Source: an uncultured Actinomycetes bacterium (GTDB taxonomy: Bacteria; Actinomycetota; Actinomycetes; S36-B12). Taken from it: a DNA stretch of 8,776 nucleotides. The notes under the pieces were generated by a model. The model did no database searches. It was not told where the DNA came from and worked only from the letters and a program-made list of their open reading frames with translations. Each line of letters starts with the position of its first letter. Within the stretch, counting starts at the first letter, position 1. The position numbers and the translations under genes were made by a program. The stretch covers positions 1 to 8,776 of the forward strand of contig CAINGG010000376.1 in NCBI GenBank assembly GCA_903848435.1. The letters run 5' to 3'. Shown here in pieces: positions 1 to 6,464 of this stretch.

Positions 1-1157
1 ACGCCGTAGAGCTCGCGCAGCAGGCCGCCGATGAGGGGACCCACGCCGGCACCGAGATCGGACACCATCTGGTACGCCGCGACCACGCTGCCGCCCTGGC
101 GCCCGCCCATGATGTCGCCGACGACGGCCGACGGTGCGGAGCCGAGGAAAGCGGTCGCGACGCCGAGCACCGCCATGCTGATGAAGAACACGACCAGCGC
201 GAGCGACGGTGAGTTGGTGGCGAGGTCGTCGGCGACGAGGATGCCCATGCCTAGGACGCTGGCAACGCTGCCGATGATCATGGCCGGACGTCGCCCGCGC
301 AGGTCGGTGAGGCGACCGGCCGGAAGGAGCAGCACCGCCTGCACGACGGCGGCGACGAGGAATGCCCAGCCCGACAGGCTGGGGCCCTGGCGCAGCCCCT
401 CGACGACGAACAGCGGGATCAGGGCCGAACGCAGGCCGAACGCCGTGAGCCCGGATGCCAGGTTGACCGCCAGTGCGGCGCGATAGGCCCGCGTGCGCAG
501 AGCCTGCGCGAGCTCGGCCCATCCGCTGATCTTCTCGGCGGGCTCGCCGCCCGCTGCTTCTACGGCCTGCTCGCGTCGGGCGATGCGCTGCGGGGAGAGG
601 AAGACGATGGCCACGATGGTGGCGATCGCAAGCGTGCCGGCGTAGAAGAAGAAGGGTGCGCGGATGGACACGGCCAGGACGAGTCCGCCGATGGCCGGGC
701 CACTGACTCCTCCGATCAGGAAGCCCCCCTGCCACGCCGCCGATGCGCGCCCGCGCTGGTCGGCTGACACGACGCGGAGTAGCAGGGCCATGGCTGAGAC
801 GGTGAACATCGCCGACCCGATGCCGCCGATGCCGCGCAGAATGAGTAGTTGCACGTAGCTTTGCGACAGGCCGGCGAGGAAACTCGACACCGCAACGATG
901 GCCAAGCCGGTGGCCAGCACGCCGCGCTCACCGAAGCGATTGGTCCACGCTCCCGCGAGCGGCGAGGAGACGAAGCGCATGAGGGCGAACGCCGAGACGA
1001 CGGCGGAGGCAGCCAGCGCGGAGACGCCGAACGAGGCGGCGAAGATGGGGATCGACGGGATGACGATGCCGAAGCCGAGGGCGACAAATAAGGCGATGCT
1101 CGCGAGGACGGCGACTTCGACAGGCAGGTCGCGCAGGAGCGGGACCCGTTGACGCAC
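1..1157 (-). CDS. MFS transporter (drug-efflux-like), C terminus cut off by window edge
   Basis: Predicted inner-membrane secondary transporter of the major facilitator superfamily; the substrate is unknown. The minus-strand frame gives 385 residues from a GTG start at 1157 and is still open at base 1, so perhaps 10-30 residues are missing from a family that usually runs near 400. About eleven hydrophobic segments are visible. A motif A-like loop follows TM2 (G69-x-x-x-N73-R-F-G-x-R78), and a better copy follows TM8 (GRLTDLRGRR, 281-290). TM5 carries a motif C-like GGxxGPxxGG (149-158), typical of proton-coupled drug antiporters, and a second GVGPLIGG lies near 371-378. I chose GTG 1157 because an AGGGTGA ribosome site sits 6 nt upstream and the same frame has a stop just before it. 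It begins 6 nt after the VWA gene stop, so it is probably translated by coupling in that operon. Codon 23 is TTA, very rare here. Family call firm; efflux role inferred. Confidence 0.9.
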   Translation of the reverse strand, partial: MRQRVPLLRDLPVEVAVLASIALFVALGFGIVIPSIPIFAASFGVSALAASAVVSAFALMRFVSSPLAGAWTNRFGERGVLATGLAIVAVSSFLAGLSQSYVQLLILRGIGGIGSAMFTVSAMALLLRVVSADQRGRASAAWQGGFLIGGVSGPAIGGLVLAVSIRAPFFFYAGTLAIATIVAIVFLSPQRIARREQAVEAAGGEPAEKISGWAELAQALRTRAYRAALAVNLASGLTAFGLRSALIPLFVVEGLRQGPSLSGWAFLVAAVVQAVLLLPAGRLTDLRGRRPAMIIGSVASVLGMGILVADDLATNSPSLALVVFFISMAVLGVATAFLGSAPSAVVGDIMGGRQGGSVVAAYQMVSDLGAGVGPLIGGLLRELYG

Positions 1158-1163
1158 GAGAGG

Positions 1164-1170
1164 TCACCCT
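1164..1170 (-). promoter_or_regulatory. Ribosome binding site of the MFS gene
   Basis: AGGGTGA on the minus strand, 6 nt upstream of the GTG start at 1157. It overlaps the TGA stop of the upstream VWA gene, so a ribosome terminating there would be positioned to start the transporter. This is the main reason for preferring the GTG at 1157 over the GTG at 1167, which opens a different, non-MFS frame. Confidence 0.6.
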
Positions 1171-3128
1171 ACGCGACGGCGTCCCTTGCGTGCGCGCACG
1201 TAGTCGGTGACGACGTAGTCACCCAGGCGATCGCCATCGGCGGCGAAGACGCGGCCGCCATTGCGCCTCGCCATGGCGTCGAGGAATTGCTCGAGCCGCG
1301 GGTCGTCGCCCAGGCGGAACCAGGAGATCGGCACTCCCCGGCGCGTCAGCCGATCGACCTCGGCGACGGTCAGCGAGATGGTCTCGCGATCGGGGGGCCA
1401 GTTGAACCACCAGTCGAGACCGTTGACCGTGTTGACCAGGTGTGCCGTCGGCTCGCCGTCGGTCACCACCAGGCACACCGGCTCGGCATCGCGATGCCGG
1501 TCGAGGAAGCGACCGGCAAGCATGAGTGCGTGATGCAGATTGGTCCCCTGGATGTTGGCAGCATCGAGGTCGGGGAGCTCGTCGGCTGATACCACCCGCG
1601 CGAGGTTGGCGAAGGTGATCACCTGCAACGCGTCGAGGGGGTACGCCGTCGAGGCAAGGGCGTGCAGGGCCAGCGCCGTCGTCTTGGCGGCGCGCCAGGT
1701 GTCGTTCATCACCATCGAGAAGGACTGGTCGACGAGCAGCACCACGGCAGCGCGCGTGCGAGTCTCGGTCTCGCGCACCTCGAAGTCATCCGGTGCCAGC
1801 CGCAGTCGATCGGATGATCCTTCGGCGAGATGTCGGCGCGCGGCGTTGCCGATGGTGCGCACCACATCGAGCGGCTGCTCGTCGCCGAATTCCCAGGAGC
1901 GAGTCTGACCGGTGAACTCCCCGGCGGCGCCGGTGTCGTGGATGTCGTGGTCGCCGCGGGGACCGGCCTCGAGGTCGGCGAAGACGCGGCGCAGGGCCGT
2001 GCGGCCGATGCGGCGGATCGCCTTGGGCGTGAGTTCCATGCGGTCGGTGAGGTAGCCCTGCTCGCGCAGCAGGCGCTCCAGCTCGCGCAGGCGCTCGATG
2101 TCGTCGACGGCCTGCCGGCCGAGGGCGCGGCGTACGGCCTCCTCGTCGATGTCATCAAGAGTCGCGCCGGGATAGGTCTGCCCGAGTTGCGAATCAAGTG
2201 CGTCGAGGTCAGCAAGTTCGGCGAGGGCCTCGGTGGCGTCGGGCAGCCCGAGACCGCGTTCGCCCTGCATGCGCTGGCGGCCGTTCCATGGCAGGTCGGG
2301 TCGCAGCGCGCGCAGGTTGTCCTGGAGTTGCGCCATCTCGGCGGCAAGGTCGAGGTCCTGCCATGCCTGCGCCATGAGATCGGCGAGCTCCTCGCGCTGC
2401 TCGGGCGTCATCGAGTCGAGCATGCGCTGCATTGCCGCCGCGCGCCGGGCGAGGTCGTCGAGCAGTTGCTCGAAGGACTCGGGGCGATCAGGGAAGAACT
2501 CCCCGTGCTTGTCCATGAACTGCTCGAAGTCCTCCGAGACATCCTCGCCGCGACGGTGCTTGTCGAGCATCGTGTTGAGGTCGGAGAGCATGTCCTTGAG
2601 TGCCTGCTTGCTCTCGGGCGACATCGGGTTTTGCATCGCCTGCGACATGTTCTTGAACTGCTGGTCGAGCACGTCACGGCGGAGCATCTCGCGGATCTCG
2701 TCGTAGGCGGCCTGGGCTTCGGGGGATCGCCAGTCGTAGTCGGCGAGTTCGCGTACGGCGCGCGAGGTGTCGTCGGGCAGCATGTCGAGCATCGACTCGC
2801 GGAAGCGTGCGTCATCGGAGGGGTCGGGGAAGAGCGCCGACTTCTCGCTCTCGAGGGCCTCATCGAGCTTCTCGCGCACCTTCTCGAGCAGGCCGTCGAG
2901 TCGGCCCGACTTCTGCAGCTCGCGCCGGCGCTGCTGGATGCGGCGCCGCAGATCGTCAAGTCCGCGCATGCCGTCAGCGCCTCGGCGCAGGAGATCGCGG
3001 AGCGCATCGCGCACCGAACTGCCGTCAAGCACGCGGTCGGCGAGCGCATCGATCGCCCCGGCAGCGTCGACCGGCTCGGCGAGCGGATCGGGGCCGCCGT
3101 GGAACGCCCCGTAGCGGTAGCGGGTCAC
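1164..3128 (-). CDS. VWA-domain protein, partner of the upstream AAA+ ATPase (Rv0959-like)
   Basis: Predicted cytoplasmic partner of the AAA+ ATPase encoded just upstream; no signal peptide or membrane segment is visible. From a GTG start at 3128 it has 654 residues, close to the roughly 670 I recall for M. tuberculosis Rv0959. The C-terminal third (about 459-645) is a von Willebrand factor A domain with an intact MIDAS: D467-x-S469-x-S471, T529 and D557 in TDGEPTAH. This should bind a divalent metal and a client acidic side chain. Residues 25-460 are charged, Met-rich and largely helical with heptad-like stretches (57-97, 137-275, 340-380), and match no domain I can name. The GTG overlaps the ATPase stop by 4 nt (GTGA), indicating translational coupling. 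An ATG at 3203 is in frame but would overlap the ATPase by about 80 nt, so I rejected it. By analogy with MoxR-VWA and chelatase I-D pairs it may present a substrate to the ATPase; the client is unknown. Confidence 0.9.
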   Translation of the reverse strand: MTRYRYGAFHGGPDPLAEPVDAAGAIDALADRVLDGSSVRDALRDLLRRGADGMRGLDDLRRRIQQRRRELQKSGRLDGLLEKVREKLDEALESEKSALFPDPSDDARFRESMLDMLPDDTSRAVRELADYDWRSPEAQAAYDEIREMLRRDVLDQQFKNMSQAMQNPMSPESKQALKDMLSDLNTMLDKHRRGEDVSEDFEQFMDKHGEFFPDRPESFEQLLDDLARRAAAMQRMLDSMTPEQREELADLMAQAWQDLDLAAEMAQLQDNLRALRPDLPWNGRQRMQGERGLGLPDATEALAELADLDALDSQLGQTYPGATLDDIDEEAVRRALGRQAVDDIERLRELERLLREQGYLTDRMELTPKAIRRIGRTALRRVFADLEAGPRGDHDIHDTGAAGEFTGQTRSWEFGDEQPLDVVRTIGNAARRHLAEGSSDRLRLAPDDFEVRETETRTRAAVVLLVDQSFSMVMNDTWRAAKTTALALHALASTAYPLDALQVITFANLARVVSADELPDLDAANIQGTNLHHALMLAGRFLDRHRDAEPVCLVVTDGEPTAHLVNTVNGLDWWFNWPPDRETISLTVAEVDRLTRRGVPISWFRLGDDPRLEQFLDAMARRNGGRVFAADGDRLGDYVVTDYVRARKGRRRVG

Positions 3129-4561
3129 TCCTGGCCCGTCACGGTGGCCGCGTAGGTGATGCGCCCACCCTCTTCGTCCTTGTCGATGCGCCGGGTGAGC
3201 CACAGGCCTTCCAGGGCCATCTCGACGCAGGCGGCGGCAATGCCAGCCGTGGGCTCGGCGTCGGGTCCCTCCAGGGCGGCTACCAGTCGGCCGAGCCCTT
3301 CGAACTGGCCACCGGAGGCGAGGAGCTCGGGACCGCGGACGAGATCGCCGGTCTCGATGGAGCCGCCCTCGTCGAGCACGGTGATGAGCGGGGCGAGATC
3401 GAAGCCGCCGAGATGACGCCGGTAGGTCTCGGCGACGGCCTTGCGCGACAGGTGCACGAGCACCTCGACCTCGCGACCCTCCTCGCTCACCTCGAACTCG
3501 ACCTTGCCACGCAGCGTCGGCACGGCCCCGGCGAGGTCGCCGACGCGCGCGACCGGAGCGTCACCGGTGATTGCGGCGCGGCGAAGTGCGGCGCCAGCAA
3601 GAGCTTCCGTCGCGGCGATCGCGAAGCGAGCGGACACGCCACTGCGCTGATCGACGGCGCCCGACTCGCGCACGAGCCGCGTGAACCTCGCCACGACCTC
3701 CATGAGGTGGCGGGGCACGACGGCCACGACGTCGGCCTCCTGGGCGATGAGGTCGACCTCGTGCTGGACGTCGTACGGGTAATGAGTGGAGATCTCGGCA
3801 CCGAAGCGGTCCTTCATCGGGGTGATGATGCGGCCGCGGTTGGTGTAGTCCTCGGGGTTGGCACTCGCCATCACGAGAAGGTCGAGCGGCAGGCGCAGGG
3901 TGTAGCCGCGCACCTGGATATCGCGCTCCTCCAGGACGTTGAGCAGGGCCACCTGGATGCGCTCGGCCAAGTCGGGCAGCTCGTTGATCGCGAAGATGCC
4001 GCGGTTGGTGCGCGGCACCAGCCCGAAGTGGATGGTTTCGGGATCGCCGAGCGTGCGTCCCTCGGCCACCTTCACCGGGTCGACGTCACCGATGAGGTCG
4101 CCCACCGAGGTGTCGGGCGTCGCAAGCTTCTCGCCGTAGCGCTCGCTGCGGTGCTTCCACGCGATGGGCGTCTCATCGCCCAGCTCGGCCACGCGGCGGC
4201 GAGCGTATGCGCTGACCGGGGCGAGCGGATCGTCGTTCACCTCGGAGCCCTCGACGATCGGCATCCACTCGTCGAGCAGTGTGACCAGCGTGCGGATGAG
4301 TCGGGTCTTGCCCTGGCCGCGCTCGCCCAGCATGACGATGTCGTGACCAGCGAGCAGCGCGCGTTCGACCTGCGGCAGCACGGTGTCGTCGAAGCCGACG
4401 ATGCCGGGGAATGTCGGCTCGCCCGCGGCCAGGCGGGCCTGCAGGTTGGCGCGGATCTCCTCCTTCACCGTGCGCGACTCGTAGCCCGAGGCACGCAGGG
4501 CACCGAGGGTGCGGGGGAGGTCGGAGGGAAAGCCGTGAAGGGGAGGCGTCGGGCTGCTCAT
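3125..4561 (-). CDS. MoxR/Mg-chelatase-type AAA+ ATPase (Rv0958-like)
   Basis: Predicted cytoplasmic AAA+ ATPase of 478 residues, probably a hexameric remodelling motor working with the VWA protein that follows. Visible elements: Walker A GERGQGKT (79-86); a Walker B-like GIFAINELPDL (188-198) where the usual Asp is N193 but Glu E194 is kept; sensor-1 region ASANPEDYTN (232-241); and a candidate arginine finger in KDRFG (R252). The C-terminal part (about 290-478) is helical and fits the lid plus a family-specific tail. The length suits the roughly 460-residue actinobacterial proteins often annotated as magnesium chelatase (Rv0958 type), although no chlorophyll or cobalamin gene is present here. 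The ATG at 4561 has a TANNNT element 7 nt upstream (TACGGT), suggesting a leaderless transcript; no spaced ribosome site is visible. An in-frame ATG at 4708 would run into the divergent FIST gene and was rejected. First gene of a three-gene operon. Confidence 0.92.
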   Translation of the reverse strand: MSSPTPPLHGFPSDLPRTLGALRASGYESRTVKEEIRANLQARLAAGEPTFPGIVGFDDTVLPQVERALLAGHDIVMLGERGQGKTRLIRTLVTLLDEWMPIVEGSEVNDDPLAPVSAYARRRVAELGDETPIAWKHRSERYGEKLATPDTSVGDLIGDVDPVKVAEGRTLGDPETIHFGLVPRTNRGIFAINELPDLAERIQVALLNVLEERDIQVRGYTLRLPLDLLVMASANPEDYTNRGRIITPMKDRFGAEISTHYPYDVQHEVDLIAQEADVVAVVPRHLMEVVARFTRLVRESGAVDQRSGVSARFAIAATEALAGAALRRAAITGDAPVARVGDLAGAVPTLRGKVEFEVSEEGREVEVLVHLSRKAVAETYRRHLGGFDLAPLITVLDEGGSIETGDLVRGPELLASGGQFEGLGRLVAALEGPDAEPTAGIAAACVEMALEGLWLTRRIDKDEEGGRITYAATVTGQE

Positions 4562-4563
4562 CC

Positions 4564-4580
4564 CCTGACCGTACGTCAGG
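4564..4580. promoter_or_regulatory. Candidate operator: inverted repeat between divergent starts
   Basis: A perfect 6-bp inverted repeat, CCTGAC-CGTAC-GTCAGG, fills almost all of the 19 nt between the ATPase ATG (4561, minus) and the FIST ATG (4581, plus). Its 13-bp core, TGAC-N5-GTCA (4566-4578), has the same form as the dyad at 5894-5906. A dimeric repressor bound here would cover the start region of both genes. That it is an operator is inference; the symmetry is seen directly. Confidence 0.45.
4568..4573 (-). promoter_or_regulatory. Candidate -10 element (leaderless) for the ATPase operon
   Basis: TACGGT on the minus strand fits the actinobacterial TANNNT -10 pattern and lies at -12 to -7 from the ATG at 4561, the spacing expected when transcription starts on the start codon itself. 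No convincing -35 is seen about 17-19 nt further upstream, inside the FIST coding region. The element lies within the inverted repeat at 4564-4580. Confidence 0.4.
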
Positions 4581-5867
4581 ATGGGGAACGTGGCGCCCGC
4601 AGACCAGCATGCTCGCTGTGCGGCCGTCCTGCGCCCGGGCCTGGGCAGCGTGCCCGAGGCCGTGTCCGAGGCCCTGCAGCAGTTGGGTGCGCTGCCCTCG
4701 TGCGCCATCGTTCAGGTCTGCGCTCCGGGCGACCCGCTCGCGGGCGGTCGTGCTCTTGCGCACGCGGGTCAACTCATCCGAGAGGCAGCACCCGAGTGCT
4801 CGGTCATCGGGTCCACCGCTCACGGAGTGATCGGCGGACGATCGTCCGTCGAGATGCAGCCGGGCATCTCGATCTGGCTGGCCCGGCTCCCGGGCGCAAC
4901 GCCGCGCGCCTTGCGCATCGCGACCGTGCCCGGTCCGAACGGCGGCCTGGCGCTCACCGGCCTGCCTGACGTGCGCGATGACGATCGACTCGCCGTCCTT
5001 CTTATTGATCCCTGGACGCTGCCGGCCGACGAGGCCATCTCGGCGTTCGCTCGCGTCGACGGTCCGCTGCCGGTGGTCGGAGGCTTCGTGTCGGGGGGCG
5101 GCCGCCGGGGGGACTCGCGGGTCCTGCTCGATGGCGCGGTGTTCGACAACGGCGCCGTTGGCCTCGTGCTGGGCGCCGATGCTCCGGTGCGGGCTGTCGT
5201 CAGCCAGGGCTGCCGGCCCATCGGCGATGCGATGACGGTGACGGGTGCTGAGGGCAATGCGATCAGCGCCCTCGCGGGCGCGCCCGCACTCGATCGCGTG
5301 CGCGAGGTCATCTCGGCACTCGACTCGGACGACCAGGCGCTGGCGGTGCGCGGGCTTCACCTCGGCATCGCGCGCGATGGTGGCAGCGGGGGCGATGCCG
5401 CATCCGACTACGTCATCCGCGGCATCCTCGGTGTCGACGCGGCCAGCGGCGCCATCGCGGTCGGCGACGAAGTCGAGGTGGGCGCGATGGTGCGCCTGCA
5501 CCTCCGTGACGCCGACTCTGCCGATGCTGATTTGCGATCGGTGATCGCGGCCATCGGCGATGCCAGTGCATCGGGTGCCTACCTCTTCACGTGCAATGGA
5601 CGCGGGAGCGCCATGTTCACGTCGCCTGATCACGATGCGTCTGTCCTGCGAGAAGGGCTCGGCACGTCCCAGATCGGCGGATTCTTCGCGGCTGGTGAGA
5701 TCGGCCCGGTCGGCGGGGTCAACCACCTGCACGGATTCACCGCGGTCGTGCTCGTGGTCGACCCCGTGGCCGCAGCCCCCGAGGTCGAGGTTGCACGCGT
5801 CGACGCCGCCGACGACTCCCCGGAGATCGACCTCGATGCCGAGCTGCGGGCGCTGCTCGAGCCGTGA
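4581..5867 (+). CDS. FIST-domain (FIST_N/FIST_C) sensory protein
   Basis: A 428-residue stand-alone FIST protein, predicted to be a soluble small-ligand sensor; amino-acid-like ligands have been proposed for the family. FIST_N spans about 12-203, with SVIGSTAHGVIGG (74-86) and VVGGFVSGGG (165-174). FIST_C spans about 210-395, with the family signatures SQGCRPIG (208-215), FTCNGRG (336-342), and GGFFAAGEIGPVGG then NHLHGFTAVVL (366-391). The last 35 residues are acidic and probably disordered. No kinase, GGDEF, chemotaxis or DNA-binding output domain is attached, so signalling would need a partner. It is divergent from the ATPase/VWA/MFS operon with only 19 bp between starts. ATG 4581 is the first start after an in-frame stop at 4566. 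The alternative GTG at 4590 has AGGA 8 nt upstream and would cost three residues. Domain call firm; ligand and partner unknown. Confidence 0.9.
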   Translation: MGNVAPADQHARCAAVLRPGLGSVPEAVSEALQQLGALPSCAIVQVCAPGDPLAGGRALAHAGQLIREAAPECSVIGSTAHGVIGGRSSVEMQPGISIWLARLPGATPRALRIATVPGPNGGLALTGLPDVRDDDRLAVLLIDPWTLPADEAISAFARVDGPLPVVGGFVSGGGRRGDSRVLLDGAVFDNGAVGLVLGADAPVRAVVSQGCRPIGDAMTVTGAEGNAISALAGAPALDRVREVISALDSDDQALAVRGLHLGIARDGGSGGDAASDYVIRGILGVDAASGAIAVGDEVEVGAMVRLHLRDADSADADLRSVIAAIGDASASGAYLFTCNGRGSAMFTSPDHDASVLREGLGTSQIGGFFAAGEIGPVGGVNHLHGFTAVVLVVDPVAAAPEVEVARVDAADDSPEIDLDAELRALLEP

Positions 5868-5930
5868 GCCGTCCACAGGCACGGGCGCGCCGTTGACGCG
5901 GCGTCAGCCCCCCGATCTAGGTTGGGCGCC
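5868..5930 (+). promoter_or_regulatory. Intergenic promoter of the metalloprotease/DUF2786 unit
   Basis: This 63-nt gap contains TTGACG (5893-5898) and TAGGTT (5918-5923) with a 19-nt spacer, a good actinobacterial housekeeping-type -35/-10 pair (TTGAC, TANNNT). The -10 ends 7 nt before the GTG at 5931, so transcription probably starts at or one base before the start codon, giving a leaderless mRNA. No U-tract terminator for the FIST gene is visible; a weak CCGT/ACGG pairing (5871-5886) is not convincing. Read-through from FIST is possible. Confidence 0.6.
5894..5906. promoter_or_regulatory. Candidate operator: TGACGC-G-GCGTCA dyad over the -35
   Basis: A perfect 6-bp inverted repeat with a single central base overlaps the -35 hexamer TTGACG. 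Its outer form, TGAC-N5-GTCA, is identical to that of the dyad at 4566-4578. Binding of a regulator here would block polymerase access. Part of the left arm is explained by the -35 consensus itself, so the right arm (GCGTCA) is the informative half. Operator function is inferred. Confidence 0.45.
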
Positions 5931-6464
5931 GTGAGTCGCGACCAGCATCGATCAGCCGTCTATGCCGCCGAAGACCAGCTTGGCCGGCTGCTGGCGCGCG
6001 GCGGCACCGTCGACTTCTACGGTTCCACGCTCACGCTTCCGGTCGAACGCCGCTTCGCGGACATTGCGAGCGTCCAGCGCTACGTCGAGTCGGTGCTGGC
6101 CCTTCCATCAGTGCGCGAGCGCTGGCCGCACGTGGCTCCGGTACGCGTGCGCGAGCGGTCGGGACTCTCGCGCGCCCACTACGAGCCGGCCACGCCGACT
6201 CGTTCGGCGGCCATCGCCATTCCTCTAGCGGGCCCTGTCGAGGTGCGCTGGGCCGCGCGCGAGACGGTCGTCCTGCACGAGATCGCCCACCACCTGGTCG
6301 CCCACACCCCGACGGCCGGACCCTGGCACGGGCCGGCGTTCTGCGGCGTGCTCCTGTGGTTGCTCGGCACCGCCGTCGGGCCGGAGGCAGCGCTCGCCTT
6401 GCGCGCCGCCTTCGACGGCGCGGGCATCCCGGTCACCGAGATCGTCGTCGAGGTGTCCTCATGA
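5931..6464 (+). CDS. Small HExxH (SprT-like) putative metalloprotease, TIGR04338-like
   Basis: A 177-residue soluble protein with a zinc-metallopeptidase signature: H116-E117-I-A-H120 in VVLHEIAHHL, followed by PWHGPAF with H133 as the likely third zinc ligand. The HExxH plus downstream HG-x-x-F layout resembles SprT/WLM-type minigluzincins. From memory, the short actinobacterial family TIGR04338 (putative metallohydrolase) fits in size and in having a DUF2786 gene alongside. The N-terminal 100 residues carry SRDQHRSAVYAAEDQL, a segment I associate with that family. No signal peptide is seen, so it should act in the cytoplasm. GTG 5931 is chosen because a TANNNT element lies 7 nt upstream (leaderless); TTG 5922 is in frame but inside that element. 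The stop overlaps the next ATG by 4 nt. Substrate unknown; peptidase activity is inferred from the motif only. Confidence 0.82.
   Translation: MSRDQHRSAVYAAEDQLGRLLARGGTVDFYGSTLTLPVERRFADIASVQRYVESVLALPSVRERWPHVAPVRVRERSGLSRAHYEPATPTRSAAIAIPLAGPVEVRWAARETVVLHEIAHHLVAHTPTAGPWHGPAFCGVLLWLLGTAVGPEAALALRAAFDGAGIPVTEIVVEVSS
6450..6453 (+). promoter_or_regulatory. Ribosome binding site of the DUF2786 gene
   Basis: GAGG lies 7 nt upstream of the ATG at 6461, inside the 3' end of the metalloprotease gene. Together with the ATGA stop/start overlap it supports coupled translation and fixes the start of the downstream gene. Confidence 0.6.

Noticed and set aside
1207..1222. GTGAC-N6-GTCAC inverted repeat as a third copy of the operator dyad
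   Set aside because: The spacer is 6 rather than 5, and it sits inside the VWA gene, encoding its C-terminal residues around DYVVTD.
1830..3155. Open frame of 441 codons on the plus strand, antisense to the VWA gene
   Set aside because: It lies wholly opposite a gene with a clear VWA domain. Its translation is a Val/Leu/Gly-rich mirror of the real codons with no domain, which is usual for GC-rich DNA.
3129..3203. ATG at 3203 as the start of the VWA gene
   Set aside because: It would add 25 His/Arg/Gly-rich residues read from the ATPase 3' end. The GTG at 3128 gives the standard 4-nt stop/start overlap and a family-like length.
3125..4561. Calling the ATPase a true magnesium chelatase subunit of chlorophyll or cobalamin synthesis
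   Set aside because: No tetrapyrrole gene is nearby, and such actinobacterial AAA+/VWA pairs are labelled magnesium chelatase only by distant similarity.
4562..4708. ATG at 4708 as the start of the ATPase
   Set aside because: The extra 49 residues are Cys/Arg/Ala-rich, unlike the family, and lie inside the divergent FIST coding region. The ATG at 4561 has a -10 element at the leaderless distance.
2807..4969. Open frame of 720 codons on the plus strand across the ATPase and FIST starts
   Set aside because: It crosses three gene boundaries and yields Arg/Gly/His/Asp-rich low-complexity protein. The recognisable ATPase and FIST proteins are in other frames.
4173..5882. Open frame of 569 codons on the minus strand opposite the FIST gene
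   Set aside because: Its composition (Arg, Asp, His, Ala) and lack of domains mark it as a shadow of FIST codons; FIST_N and FIST_C are intact on the plus strand.
5871..5886. CCGT/ACGG hairpin after the FIST gene as a terminator
   Set aside because: Only four base pairs with an eight-base loop and no T-rich tail; too weak to call.
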